From: Gnetum montanum
Taxonomy: Eukaryota; Streptophyta; Gnetopsida; Gnetales; Gnetaceae
NCBI GenBank assembly: GCA_015680685.1
Contig: MNCI01001925.1
Location: forward strand, 341,573-405,572
Length of the DNA: 64,000 nt
Direction of reading: 5' to 3'
The notes beneath the pieces are model-generated. The model saw only the letters and a list, made by a program, of their open reading frames with translations. It made no database searches and had not been told where the DNA came from. A program made the translations under genes and the position numbers. The first letter of the stretch is position 1. Each line of letters starts with the position of its first letter. Below are positions 36,978 to 48,897 of the stretch, piece after piece.

Positions 36978-37089
36978 ATCATGAATTTTTCTTTGTTTAC
37001 ACATTCGTCAACTTAGTTTACACATTTCATTTGAAAAACATCAAACATCAAAAGAAAAACATAAAACTATAAAAACACAAGGCCCAAAA

Positions 37090-37140
37090 AGGCCTTAAAC
37101 TAGCCTATGGCCTGGAATGGCCTAAAACTATCACTTTTTG
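37090..37140 (-). repeat. GGCC-type hairpin motifs after gag-protease F
   Basis: The minus strand reads CTAGTTTAAGGCC, loop TTTTTG, GGCC, and a second copy TAGTTTTAGGCC, loop ATTCCA, GGCC. Both keep the GGCC/GGCC stem. They correspond to the two worn copies at 25498-25562 in B. Confidence 0.7.
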
Positions 37141-37299
37141 CATTACTTATCTTTCATTCATACATTTTAACTCTATTTATGATAGGTGTTGCTTGATGTT
37201 GTTTTCTTTCTAGTTGATTTTTGCAGGATCTTGCAGGCACACAGCATGACCATGCATGTAGCATTACACCTTACACAAGCAAGGTAAGCACTAGTCCGC

Positions 37300-37685
37300 T
37301 ATTACTATAAATTGGCATCGATAGTCTACTATAACTATAAACTGGCACAGATAGTCTGCTATGACTATAAACTAGCACAGACAATCCGCTATGACTATAA
37401 AATGGCATAAATAGTCCACTATGACTATAAAATGGCACAGCTCATCCTTGGGTCATGATGTTAAACTAACACAACAGTTTGTCCTTGGGTCATGACATTA
37501 AACTAGCACAACAACTTGTCCTTGGTTCATGACATTAAACTAGCACAATAGCCTATCCTTGGGTCATGATGTTAAACTGGAACAACATCCACTATCCACT
37601 ATGACATTAAACTAGCATTCAGTAGTCTACTAGGACTATAAACAAGCACATCACGGTCTACCAAGACTTTAAACTGGCATGTTGC
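37300..37685 (-). repeat. Array of about ten hairpin motifs downstream of gag-protease F
   Basis: On the minus strand the units read GCCAGTTTATAGTCATAGCR or close variants and then GACTAT (for example near 37345-37375), with some units of the TCATGACCCAAGGA type that do not pair. The array is in the same place as in A, B, C and D, between coding sequence and 3' LTR. Confidence 0.8.
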
Positions 37686-38237
37686 TAATCTGATTTGCAC
37701 TTGCAGTATTATCACCTCTCACCATTCTATTAATTTTTTGGAGCACTGGCCATTAGTGCGACCTTCAGAGGACTCACAACATCGTCACCTTGGCACCTTG
37801 ACTAGCTTTCTGAGAACTTGCAATTGGCACAACATTTAACACATTTACAGTAATTTTGCATCTAGCACCTACAACATCTTCACATTTGACATTTGCACTT
37901 GCATTTCACATTTTGTGGTTTTCTTGTCTTCTCTAATTTATGTTTCCAGGATGAAGCCTCAGAGGTGGTTGTGCAAAGATGCATCTCATTGCAGTAGCAA
38001 TTCACCACATTGCTCTGATGTGCATGATTGGACTAGTTGAGTTACTCAAGAGTGCACCACCCCCCTCATCCCTGTTACAACCTATGCACATCCACTCCTT
38101 CATCCTAATATCCTCTCATCTCCCCCATACTCATGATTTCACATCCCTCAGATGCATACACATTGTAATGCATATGACATTCTCTTCACATCAACCGTTG
38201 AACTCATGATGGTATTTATAGGACTAGGGTTAGCCAA
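37686..38237. other. 3' untranslated region of F, ending in a rearrangement
   Basis: Homologous to 24614-25110 in B. It lacks the polypurine tract and U3 start expected next. At 38211-38238 it contains GGTATTTATAGGACTAGGGT followed by TAGCC, the reverse complement of the TATA-box region of the 5' LTR (about 32062-32090), joined to LTR sequence in normal direction. Confidence 0.6.
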
Positions 38238-39206
38238 ATACCATGGGAACCTAGCGGTTACATTCCTAGACCATTGGCGTTCCCCAAGGGTTGGAATTCC
38301 TTAAATGTTGGCATCTCCCACTAGTTACATTCCTGGACCGTTGGCATTCCCTAAGGGCTGGCATCCTTAAATGTTGGCATCTCCCAGTGGTTACATTCCT
38401 TGATTGTTGGCATTCCCCAAGGGTTGGCATCTCCCAATGGTTACATTCTTGGACCATTGGTATTCCTTAACTGTTTGCATTTCCTAGTGGTTACATTCCT
38501 TGACCATTGGCATTTCCAAATGGTTGGCATTCCTTGGATGTGAACCTTTTTAAGCACTTGGCATTTGGCATTTTGGAATCTTGGCACTGAACTCTGTGGG
38601 CGAATGAGACCCTCAGCACGCCACACTAGCAAAGAGGCAGAGTTGCACATCATGGCCCACTGTAGTCCCATTGCATCCCTGTAGAACATTTCATGGTACA
38701 TCACAATGGCCAACCTGGTAGGCATGGTTCATCATAATGAGTGCCAGACTTCATGATCCAACACCATCGAAGCTATGACTATGCTTCCACTGTGCCTATT
38801 GTACACTATGTATACCTTTTTGAATTAACCATGCTCCCTCTTATGGGGCAATGCATTTTTTTTCTCAAATTCTATTACATTTCTCAATCATTTCTCTCTA
38901 GAATTTAGTTTAATTCTTGTACTTTCTTACTATTTCATACATATTTGCATGTTTACATCATTATTCTCAGGCCAAGACATCTTGCTACCCTCTAGCCAAG
39001 CCAGTCCTGATGCCCATGCATAATGTAGTATAAACACTTTTCACACATGATCAATTTAACATCATGTAAGTCCCTATTTCATCGACAAGACTGTTCAGGG
39101 CACCTCGTTTTCTTTTTCTCTAGCATGGCCCTCACACAGATTTGGGGTTAGGTTATGTGCCTAATAACCTCTCGGAGTTCTAGCAATTGACGTTTTGGTT
39201 ACTATA
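38238..39206 (+). mobile_element. 3' LTR of element F, U3 part missing
   Basis: Homologous to the 5' LTR from ATACCATGGGAACC onwards, ending GTTTTGGTTACTATA at 39206, next to the target duplication GTAAT. The first roughly 315 bp (U3 and the forward TATA box) are absent. A short inverted TATA-region copy stands in front. Confidence 0.8.
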
Positions 39207-39211
39207 GTAAT

Positions 39212-40745
39212 GGTCGTAAGTATGTTACTCTTCCAAATGATGTTGACCTGACTATGAAAGAGGTAGTTTCTCCATTTTTTAAGCACAAAAATCAACATAA
39301 GATAGTTTTTCTCTACATTTCTCTATTTTGTCTAGTATGCTATTAGCGCATGACTTAAGTAGTAAACAGGAATCTCAGAACCATCATCTCTCCTTTGGTA
39401 AAGAAGAGAAGAAATGGACATGTCCAAGGTTATAAGGTAGATGTAGAAAGGCTTGTCTCTTTGTGGTGGATAGATGGTTTGAAGATGAACCCACTCCTTT
39501 TTCAAGTTGTCAAACACTTTCTGGCATTGATTTGTTGAGTCGAAGTTGACTCCTTTTTTAAGTAGGTTTTGCATTGGATGTAACTTATCAGTCAACATGG
39601 TAATAAATCTACGTATAAATTCTATTCTACCTTGCAACCCACATAGCTCCTTAAGGTTTTCTGGTGGTGCTAAGCTAATAATAGTCTTTTCCTTATGAAG
39701 ATTTACATGTATTCATGTTTATAATACTACAAATCCTAATATGCAACTAGTTTTAATGTTGAAGACACACTTTTTGGGATTAAGACAAAGGTCATGCCTA
39801 CAACAACGTTGGAAGAAAAGGTTCAAGTAATTTGCATGGTCATGAGCCTTCTTCGACTTAATCACTATATCATCAACATACTCATTTAGCCATTCTAGAA
39901 GATAGTCACTAAAGATGTAGGTCATTACATGTTGGTATGTTGCTCCAACATTTTTTACTCTGAAGGACATCATTGTATAGCAAAACATCCCCCCTGGGGT
40001 CATGAATGTAGTAGTAAGTTGATGTTCTGGGTTTATGCGAATTTGGTTATACCTTGAGAGCCCATCCATGAAGGATAACAAGGTATGACTAGCCATAGTA
40101 TCGACAAGTTGGTCAATACTAGGTGATGGGAAATTTTCTTTGATGGTTGCCTTGTTTAAATCCTAGAAGTCTATGAAAATGCATATACCCCTAGTTTTCT
40201 TTGGTACAACCACAATGTTTAACACCCAATCTACATAATAGAAAGCTTGGATAAACCCAGTTTGGTAAGGTTTACTAATTTCATTGTAGATAGCTAATGC
40301 AATCTATAGCTTGATTTTATGAGCTTTTTGTTTGACTGGCTTAACATGTGGATCTAAGATAATGTTGTGTTTTATTATGCATGGTTCTAAGCTCAACATA
40401 TCTTCATAAGACGACATGAACACCTTGATGTTGTCATTAAGGACTCTAGAGATATTCTGTTGGACTTGTGGCTCTAGTAAAGAGCTAAGCTTCAATGTTC
40501 CCACCTCACCTTTACATGTTGTTACAAGGATTTCTATAGGTGAATCTTCAGTTACATCATTAGCTTCTAAATCTAATTCTTGGACAAGATGTTTTGGCTA
40601 GTCTAGTGATGTTTCTAAGGATGCTACATTGGTATCACAAGGAGGAGGTTCAAAGTCCAAAAGCTCTATGTTCATGCATTTCATAAGTCTTCCATGGGGT
40701 TCAGCTAAGGTTAAAGGTGAACAAATATTCTCGTGTGTGCTCATT
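39212..40745 (-). pseudogene. pol: Element C reverse transcriptase and ordinary RNase H
   Basis: Reads leftwards from a possible start near 40745 (MSTHENICSPL). A linker (NIILDPHVKPVKQKAHKIK, near 40310) leads into reverse transcriptase (FMDGLSRYNQIRINPEHQL, 40096-39719), which keeps YVDDIVIKS near 39865. Next come GLQGR-like and RNase H segments (QGRIEFIRRFI to PVYYLSHALIAY, 39637-39332), running up to insertion F at 39211. Stops and a few shifts are present. With 30750-31762 and 21800-22702 it makes up one pol, split by F and B. Confidence 0.85.
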
Positions 40746-40863
40746 TTCCCAAACGATCCTACAAGATAACTAGAAAAATGTAAGTGGTACCTGTCTAATA
40801 AAGCTAAATGGGGAAACATGCATAAAATGAGGAAAATAATGCTATAAAAAGTAACTATGTAGT

Positions 40864-40895
40864 ATCTCAAAATTGCCAATTTAAGGTCTTAGTGG
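40864..40895 (+). repeat. Single hairpin motif upstream of pol C
   Basis: CCAATTTAAGGTC, loop TTAGTG, GACCATGC. The GGTC/GACC stem is intact, at the same place as 6690-6718 in A. Confidence 0.65.
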
Positions 40896-41555
40896 ACCAT
40901 GCTATACATAAATTGTAAAGCTAAGCTAAACTAAATGTTCATTACGGAGGTAAAAAAAAATGTCAGTATCTTCAAAATGTTACAAGCCAAAAATAAGTTA
41001 GAAATTTTTTCAAACTTTGGATGTTACGCTGCATAGGACATGGGGTGTTCTATGTTACGTGTAGGACATAAAGCATTCCATGTTATGCACGATACATGGA
41101 ACATTCTATGTTACACATGGGACCCAAAGCATTCCATGTTACATATAAGACACGGGACATCATAGAAAAGTGACATGTTATGTAAACCTGGAAGGTATAA
41201 ATAAGGGTTTACCCATGGTAAACCTGTCATTTTCACTATTAGACCTAACAATCCAAAGCATAGCATAGTCTAGAGTAGAGCATAGCATTTATAGAGCATG
41301 AAAAATGACAAGCCAAAGCTTGACAATGAGACAATAACATGCATAAGTGATTGTAAACACTTGGGCCTTACTAATGTGGATGAAGGCAAGTGCATCCTTT
41401 AGTTTCTTCCTAGGGGATGTGTTGCAAAGTGTCAGGAGGCACCATCCACTAGGTAGGTAGTCACACTATCTTCATTTTTTGGGGGTTTTGGGGCAATCTA
41501 CCTTGAGTAGGAACCATTGTTGTTGCCCCCTCCACAATGATTGATGCATCATAGC
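40896..41555. other. Spacer of element C between pol and antisense gene
   Basis: Contains a short run of related phrases, GGACATRGRGCATTCCATGTTA and variants (about 41030-41160), and a TATAAATAAGG box at 41198-41208 on the plus strand about 350 bp before the acidic open frame. The first half of the antisense gene found in A and D is not here. Confidence 0.5.
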
Positions 41556-42626
41556 TATTGCCCTTGCCATGGCCATTGCACCATGGCTATCATTGCCACC
41601 ATGACTGGAAGTGGTGTGTGCATCATTTCTCCCTCTCTCTCTCTCTGTCTTTTTTCATATATATATGTTGGGCCAACACTCTAATCCAAGCTATTGCTGA
41701 AGAGGAGGCCCCTATTGTAGATGAGGAGGCTCCTACTACAGAAGAGAAGGCCACTAATTTAGAAGAGTAGGCTCCTACTATAGAAGAGGAAGCCTCAACA
41801 AAAGAGGAGCTTTTCGTAGATAGTGTTCCATAGCCTGAGGGACATATCACAACTAAGGATGCCACCACACTCTTAAGGTAGCTCGAAGAAGAGGGGTTTC
41901 ATTTTGAGGATAGTGAGTTTGCTAGTTTGTTTGACATTGTGCAGATGGATGATCCCCCCACTCTCACCCCTAAGGATTTTCTAGGTAGGAGCTTTGCACT
42001 ACCATTTACATTATACTCTTTCTTTCCCACTCTCCTCTTATCCTCTTCTCATTTCTTTCTCTTTTTGTTTTTTCTCATAATGCTAACATGATTTATTATG
42101 TAGCAGGTGCTACATCCTCTAGGGGAATTAAATATTCATCCACTTTCTACTTACGAACAGGGGCAAAAATCCCTAATAAGTTAGCTTTTATGTAGGGCAT
42201 AGTGGATGATATGATCGATCGTTTAGAGCAATAGATCCTATGATAGGTGTGTTTGGACTATTACATTTGCTTTTTATGTTGTTTTGTTTTTTTCCATAGT
42301 CTGATGACTAACATTTTCTTGTTTTTAGTATAATAGATTTGTGACTTAAATGGGACATGAGATGTATAGTTGAAGTTGAAGTCGTGCCTGAACTCCCTCT
42401 AGAGGTAATAGAGGTGCTTCATCATATATATGAAAAGGCAAGCAAATGTATGTTACACTTAGCACGATCACTGTGGAAGTGTAGGCACATAAACGAAGAC
42501 CTCTAGAAATAAGTTTAGAAACTCAAAAAAGAAAAGGTGAGTCATGTAGCTGAACTAGAAGACTTGTAGTTGTCAAATGAATTCTTGATGGCCTATGACA
42601 ACTTAGATGGCAACTGGTGTATGGCC
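41556..42626 (+). pseudogene. Antisense gene of element C, truncated (acidic and coiled-coil part)
   Basis: Only the second half of the antisense gene is recognisable. An acidic stretch with EEEAP repeats (41690-41830) leads to a DDPPTLTPKDFLG end and a GT donor near 41985. A small exon follows near 42110-42238, then the start of the long helical exon (ELPLEVIEVLHHIYEKASK-like, from about 42370). The helical exon does not end at 42626. It continues on a contig that has been placed backwards, on the reverse complement of 43154-42628, which reads on in register with A (10620-11135) and D. The phosphatase-like and central domains are missing. Whether this short form was ever expressed is unknown. 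Confidence 0.65.
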
Positions 42627-44173
42627 NCATGGGCCTGCATCCATGTCTGGTGGTATTCTGTTAAGGCCAGATTCCAAGCACTGGAGGATTTCTTCCTCAG
42701 TCAAATTAGCCCAATTTTCCTCCCCTAAGTCAATGCCTACTAAGATCTTCCCTTTCTCCATAGCCATCCATATGGGTTTCCCTAGAGAAAACATAGCAGA
42801 TGTGGCCTCCCTAGAAGGCATGGTCATTTCCCTCTCTATGGATTCACTAACTACTAAGTGCTTCACAAATCTACTATAAGCCTAGGTAGCACCAATTGCA
42901 TCAAGGAATAGCTCACGACCTTGACATTTAATAGACTCATCTCTATATTTTTTGCGGTAAGCAATGTATTCCATTTTGTACATATGCTTATGATTCTTTT
43001 ATGCTTGTCCCCATTCATATACCTTGGCACTGTAATCTTTCCAATCTTGGTTTTTTTGAGCCAAGAGATCCATTTTTAGGAATTTTTCAATTACTTCATG
43101 TGGGGATTCATTTTTGCCCCTCACAGCTGATCAATATATAGCATAATCAATTATGGCCATACACCAGTTGCCATCTAAGTTGTCATAGGCCATCAAGAAT
43201 TCATTTGACAACTACAAGTCTTCTAGTTCAGCTACATGACTCACCTTTTCTTTTTTGAGTTTCTAAACTTATTTCTAGAGGTCTTCGTTTATGTGCCTAC
43301 ACTTCCACAGTGATCGTGCTAAGTGTAACATACATTTGCTTGCCTTTTCATATATATGATGAAGCACCTCTATTACCTCTAGAGGGAGTTCAGGCACGAC
43401 TTCAACTTCAACTATACATCTCATGTCCCATTTAAGTCACAAATCTATTATACTAAAAACAAGAAAATGTTAGTCATCAGACTATGGAAAAAAACAAAAC
43501 AACATAAAAAGCAAATGTAATAGTCCAAACACACCTATCATAGGATCTATTGCTCTAAACGATCGATCATATCATCCACTATGCCCTACATAAAAGCTAA
43601 CTTATTAGGGATTTTTGCCCCTGTTCGTAAGTAGAAAGTGGATGAATATTTAATTCCCCTAGAGGATGTAGCACCTGCTACATAATAAATCATGTTAGCA
43701 TTATGAGAAAAAACAAAAAGAGAAAGAAATGAGAAGAGGATAAGAGGAGAGTGGGAAAGAAAGAGTATAATGTAAATGGTAGTGCAAAGCTCCTACCTAG
43801 AAAATCCTTAGGGGTGAGAGTGGGGGGATCATCCATCTGCACAATGTCAAACAAACTAGCAAACTCACTATCCTCAAAATGAAACCCCTCTTCTTCGAGC
43901 TACCTTAAGAGTGTGGTGGCATCCTTAGTTGTGATATGTCCCTCAGGCTATGGAACACTATCTACGAAAAGCTCCTCTTTTGTTGAGGCTTCCTCTTCTA
44001 TAGTAGGAGCCTACTCTTCTAAATTAGTGGCCTTCTCTTCTGTAGTAGGAGCCTCCTCATCTACAATAGGGGCCTCCTCTTCAGCAATAGCTTGGATTAG
44101 AGTGTTGGCCCAACATATATATATGAAAAAAGACAGAGAGAGAGAGAGGGAGAAATGATGCACACACCACTTC
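41608..44173. other. Apparent 1,019-bp inverted repeat: backwards contig, likely assembly error
   Basis: 41608-42626 and 43155-44173 appear to be reverse complements over 1,019 bp, each outer edge meeting a single N (42627 and 44174). The 527 bp between them (42628-43154), read on the minus strand, continue the antisense gene exactly where 42626 stops. The simplest reading is that one contig, 42628-44173, overlaps its left neighbour by 1,019 bp and was inserted in reverse. The right arm is then a false duplicate. Confidence 0.85.
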
Positions 44174-44174
44174 N

Positions 44175-47077
44175 ATGATGAATTATGCATTAGTGGGGAA
44201 TTGATCCCCTACCATGAAATTGATAGTGAAAGTTCCCTTCACCATGATGCATGCCCCATTGAATGACTCCAAACAAGAAGTTGCTATGGATTTGATTTGA
44301 TCCACTAGGCCTAGCTTATTAACAATAGAGAATGAGATTACATTGGTTATGGCCCCGTCATCGACATGCACCCTGTGAATCTTGTACTAGCCTACACCAA
44401 TCATTATAAACATAGGAGCAGTGGTTACTTGACCGCTTTTGGGATTGGCTTTAATGGCTTCATTATGAAAAGTTAAGAGGGTTGGTCATGATTCTTCTTC
44501 GGTCATAGGTAGCAACATGATGGCATGAATGTCTCTTTCCTCTACTAGAACATCTTCCTTAATAGGAATGGATGCCAACATGTAGATAAAAGCCTTACAA
44601 TGCATAGAAGAATTCATTATTAGATTATACAAGCTTAAAGTTGTATTTTTATGTTTCAAAGCTTGTCTAACCTGTGTAAGTGCATCTAGGAAATCTTTTC
44701 CACCATTTGGTTATTTGGTGATTTTTATTTCCTCCATACGCCCTAAGAGATGAATTCCCTAAGGAGGCAAGGACTTGACTTTTGATTAGGTGGTAGGCTT
44801 CTAGGCTTCATTAGTTGCATGTTGTAAGTGCATTTCCATCTTATTTTCAAATGGTGGTGTCATGGGAACCATTGACAAGGGGATGGGATTAGGGGGGCCT
44901 AGTGTAGTACATTCTCTAATCACCTTGTTAGCTAGGTGCTCGTTAGGATTTTTTAGGTGAGAAGGTTTTCATGTAGTTCCCACCACTAGACTTTGGGTAG
45001 ATGGGGGGTTTGTATGTTTTGACACCCTTATAACAAAAGGTGCTTGGGTCGTTGTTGTAATAGGCTACAGGTCCTTAACCAAAAAAGGTATTGTAGGTGG
45101 CCAAGATGGTACTTTGATGACAAAGGGGGTTTGTGGCTTCGTTGACATCAAAGCTTCAACACCATGGAAAGGCACATAGACCAAAAATGGCTCATGTGTT
45201 GACTTTGCATTATCATTAATGCTAATAGCATTAATAGTATAGCCTACACTGGCAATGATCAATGGATCTTTATAGACATTCATAGATTGGTTCTCTAGCT
45301 GAGTAGGACTATTTTTGTCAAGTACCAACTTACCTTGATAAATCATGTAGTGAATATCATCTTTCAAAACTAAGCAATAATCTATTTCACGGCCATGCAA
45401 TGAGTGGTAGTTACAAAATTGATCCAGCTTAAAATTTTTGGGTACTGGAGGTTTGTTGGGCATTGCTACAGAGGGGTCTCGAAGGATTTCACAATATCTC
45501 TCATGACATTTACAAGCCTCCTTTGACATTTTCTTATGTTGAATGCCCCTAGCACTTAGAAATTGATTCAAAAGCTGTAATGGCTTAATAATCAATGGGG
45601 TATATTTTGAGTGATCTTGTGCTCAAAATTTGGCCTCGAAAAAGCTTGTGTTGTGGCCATTGACATTGTAGTTTGGTTAGTTCCCACGTTGATAGAGCTT
45701 GAAATTTTATTAGTAGTGGTCATGGCCTTAGGTGCTTTGGCATCTTGTTGGTTGTTGTTGATCTTGGTTTCGTTAGCCACAATGGCCATAGTAGTTGTTG
45801 TAGCCTTCCCCTTTTCCTTATCTTTCTTTGTATGTGCATTCTTATACACTATGTAGGCTAGGTCCTTACTAGCCTTTGCTACATCTTGTATGCTCTTTGT
45901 TTGAGCAAAGGCTTGACTAAGGGATCATGAGGCCAAATAATATAGTTTAGATTTAATAAAATCATTCACAGGACCCTTAAAAATGTCCAACAAATAAGTT
46001 TCAGTAATAGGCTCATGAATCTCATTTAGAGTAGCACTCCAATGTTGTATGAACTTCTGCATGGGTTCTAGCACTTCTTGCTTAACACTCATGAGCTAGT
46101 CTAATGTGGATTTTGGCTTCAAGTTGTACTTGAAGTAGGTTATGAACTAATTCAACAACTCCTCAAGAGTTGAAATAGAAGCATGGAGAAGCACGTGATA
46201 CCAATCTAAAGCTTTTCCAATCAAGGACATGGCAAAGACACAAATAATCGCATGTGACCACGGTTGTAGTAATAAGGACTCAGATTGAAAAGTAACTAGG
46301 TGGGAATTTGGATCACCCTCTCCATTGTATTTTGTGAATTGGGAAAGTTATACCCTAGGAGGCAATGTGAGTGGAGGAATGACAAGGCTAATAGGGTCAT
46401 CATGATAAAAGTCCATTACATGGACTATTTCAAAGCTAGCAACTTTAAGTCACTTAACTTCATTAGTTAGGATTTAAGTGAGTCGGAATGCTTAATCTAG
46501 ACTAGGGGTTGTCATAGAAGGTTACATTAGTTGCATTGTGGGTGGTTTCATTGGAGCGGTTATCATCAATGTTGTTGTTGGTGTAGCTACTAGTCCTGTT
46601 AGGGGTGCCATTGGAGTGGCTCCCATTGGTGACATCATCAAAGTAACCCATAGCCCTGTAGGTGATGCTACTAGAGTATTCATCATTAATGGTGCCATCT
46701 AAGTAGCCTAGAATGTTGTGGTGGTGCCACTGGATCAACTAGCATTGGTGGTGTGGTGGAGGTGGTTACCTATCCTGTTGGCAATACTATTAGAGTAGCA
46801 TATAGCCCGATGGCTAGTTGTGCAATGTGTGGTACTTGGTACATTTGTAGATACATATATTGTGGCATATAGGATAATTACATAGTAGGAGAATATGTCA
46901 CTGCCTACCATGTGGTTGAGGTTGGAGCTACTGCTAATAGTGGGACTATCATAGAAGGGATAATGGAAGCAGGGTTTGTTTGTGGCTATGATGTGAGCAT
47001 AGTGTGTATGTATGGCAATGTGGGCACCACAAACACTAGCTGGGAAAATCGAACAGACTATGAAGGAATAATAGAGT
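44175..47077 (-). pseudogene. gag: Element C gag-protease (both ends missing)
   Basis: The left end begins inside the protease (HVDDGAITNVISFSIVN near 44371-44320, MVGDQFPTNA at 44183) directly after the contig join, so the end of the gene is lost in the gap. Rightwards are PFLVYVP, PFVIKVP and PFLVKDL repeats (45065-45200) and a cysteine/histidine segment (FCNYHSLHGREIDYC near 45400). The capsid-like domain is at 45850-46230, followed by a P/T/N-rich N-terminal part to about 47070. There it is cut by the plus-strand LTR fragment at 47078. Many stops. Together with 39212-40745, 30750-31762 and 21800-22702 it outlines one old element. Confidence 0.8.
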
Positions 47078-47856
47078 TGAAACACCACAAAATTTTGAGT
47101 CTTAGAATCTCAACTAAAAATTTGGCTATGTGTCAAAATGGTGACACTTTGCCCATATTTTTCCAAGTGTTGAGTATAGTCAACTCCAACTGCTAGATTT
47201 GCAAAACTTTTCTAAGTGTTAGAATGGTGGAATTTTCTGGTGATTCACATATCATGCTATCATGCTACATAGCATAGCATCAGGTCTACTACAACATAAT
47301 ACTTGGTTACACTACGTAGTGTAGCATAACACAACACCATGTCTACTGCAGCGTAGCATCCAGTTACACTGCATAGCGTATCGTAGTGTAGCACCATGTC
47401 TAGCATAGCATAACACCCAGTTACACTACGTAGCGTAGCACAACGTAGCACCATGTCTACTGCAACATAGCACCTTGTTATGCTGTGTAGCATAGCACCC
47501 TATTATGCTATGTAGCATAGTGTAGCATAGCACCCTGTTATATGTAGTAGATAATTCATAGTGCTTAGTAGACAGTAGACAGTAGACAGTATGTAGTAGA
47601 TAATGGGCAGGCATAGTAGATAGTGGATGGGCATAGTAGATAGTGTCTTATGTCCCAAATGTGACACGAGATAGGCATAGTAGATAGTAGCAACTGGTGT
47701 CCCATGTATCGGGCATAACACGGGATGAGTGCAGTAGATAGTAGTAACTAGATCCTGTGTACCATGTGTAAGATGGGACAAGTGTAGTAGATAGTAGCAA
47801 TTGGCATTCCATGTACAGCACGTAACACGAGATGAGTGTAGTAGACAATAGCAACC
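47078..47856 (+). mobile_element. Partial plus-strand LTR (U3 portion)
   Basis: Starts TGAAACACCACAAAATTTTG like LTR F, followed by homologous TTTGGCTAWGTGT and GTGTTAGAATGGTGGAATTT segments. It then has a TACGTAGYGTAGCAYRRC array (47250-47530) and AGTAGATARTRG units (47560-47850). It stops at 47856, where an opposite-strand LTR begins, so only about 780 bp remain. Confidence 0.65.
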
Positions 47857-48897
47857 TATAGAGACTAAAAATGTCAGTGGCTGAAAAACTGAGAGGTTGC
47901 TGGGTGAATAGTTTAACCCCAGATCTGTGCAAGGGTCATGCTGGAGAAGATGGAAGTAGGATGCCTTGAACAGTCTAGTCTATTAGACAAGGACTTAATC
48001 AGTGTATCTTAACCTTACATAAACATTTGTTTTGAAAGTGAAACGTGTGAGATAAATTGATGATTAATAAATGCAAAATTATGAAGATAATGCAAAATAA
48101 CAATTTTAATCAGAAGGTAGAAAAACAAATTCAGATGAGAAAATGCACCACCACAAAGTTGTAGATTTGATTCTTTGCCTCATTTAAAAAGGTGTACAAC
48201 AGGTTATGCGAGATTAGAGAGACACTGGTTACACCAAGCACTATAGTCATAGTTCTTCTTCTTGCTGATCAATTTGCTAGGATGTCAAAATTCTTGATAT
48301 ACAAAGGGATATCTAGAGCCAACTAGAGAAATTAAAGATAACTAGAATGCTCAAGAAAAATGCCAACTATGCCTTCTGAAAGCTAACTCAAAATCCAACC
48401 AGCCAACATGAAAAGCCAACAAGCCAACTGCTATTGTTCATGCCAAGAAAGGTTAGCGCAAAATGCCAACCCTTTAAGCATTGTCTATCAGGGTTTTTAT
48501 AGGGCCAACAGAAGGAGAAAAATATGGGTTGAATGCCATGTGTCCCAAATCCCACAAAATGCTGACATGTTCGTATTGAGTAGGTGTGCGATATTGGTCA
48601 TGAACTTTGCTACACTATGAATATACCATAGGAACTGCACACATCGATATCTAGTGTGCTAATAGAAGAAGTAATATGGAGGTCATGCTCTGGGACTATG
48701 TCTTCCCTGCCTTCACGAGTAGGGTCAATTGTAGGAAAATTTTTTTGGAAGCTAACTGAGGGGGCATGCAAAACAAAATTGAACTGCTAATTCTAGCAGG
48801 GAGATGCCAGAGTGAGGAAGATTATTGTCATAAATTTCTAGAGCTTCTTGAAGATGTCTTGCTACTTGTATACTAGTGTTGCACTACTCATGCTATT
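47857..48897 (-). mobile_element. Partial minus-strand LTR, interrupted by element D
   Basis: The left end TATAGAGACTAAAAATGTCAG matches the LTR starts at 22708 and 29513 with the first TG changed to TA. It is followed by the shared AACCCCAGATCTGTGCAAGG segment. A TATA-like box lies near 48495. After about 1.04 kb it is cut by the LTR of D at 48898. Its U3 end would lie beyond D, outside the window. Confidence 0.7.

Larger units (their letters stand above)
31768..39206 (+). mobile_element. Element F: gag-protease LTR retrotransposon without pol, nested in element C RNase H
   Basis: It is flanked by a perfect target duplication, GTAAT at 31763-31767 and 39207-39211. Order: 5' LTR (31768-33069), worn primer binding site (about 33076-33094), gag-protease (33393-36977), hairpin motifs, 3' untranslated region, damaged 3' LTR (about 38238-39206). 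No pol domain is present. Internal sequence is homologous to B, with the same gene plan and the opposite orientation. The LTR body differs from B in the R/U5 part, where tandem TTGGCATYCC units were gained. Confidence 0.9.

Noticed and set aside
41198-41208. TATA-like box before the truncated antisense gene of C as a firm promoter
   Set aside because: One AT-rich match without a conserved counterpart in A; noted only as a possibility.
41608-44173. Foldback transposon or long hairpin gene
   Set aside because: Both arms end exactly at single Ns, and the centre only makes sense as a reversed contig continuing the antisense gene.
47078-48897. A single complete element formed by the two LTR pieces
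   Set aside because: The pieces are in opposite orientation and meet end to end without internal sequence, so they are two separate partial LTRs.
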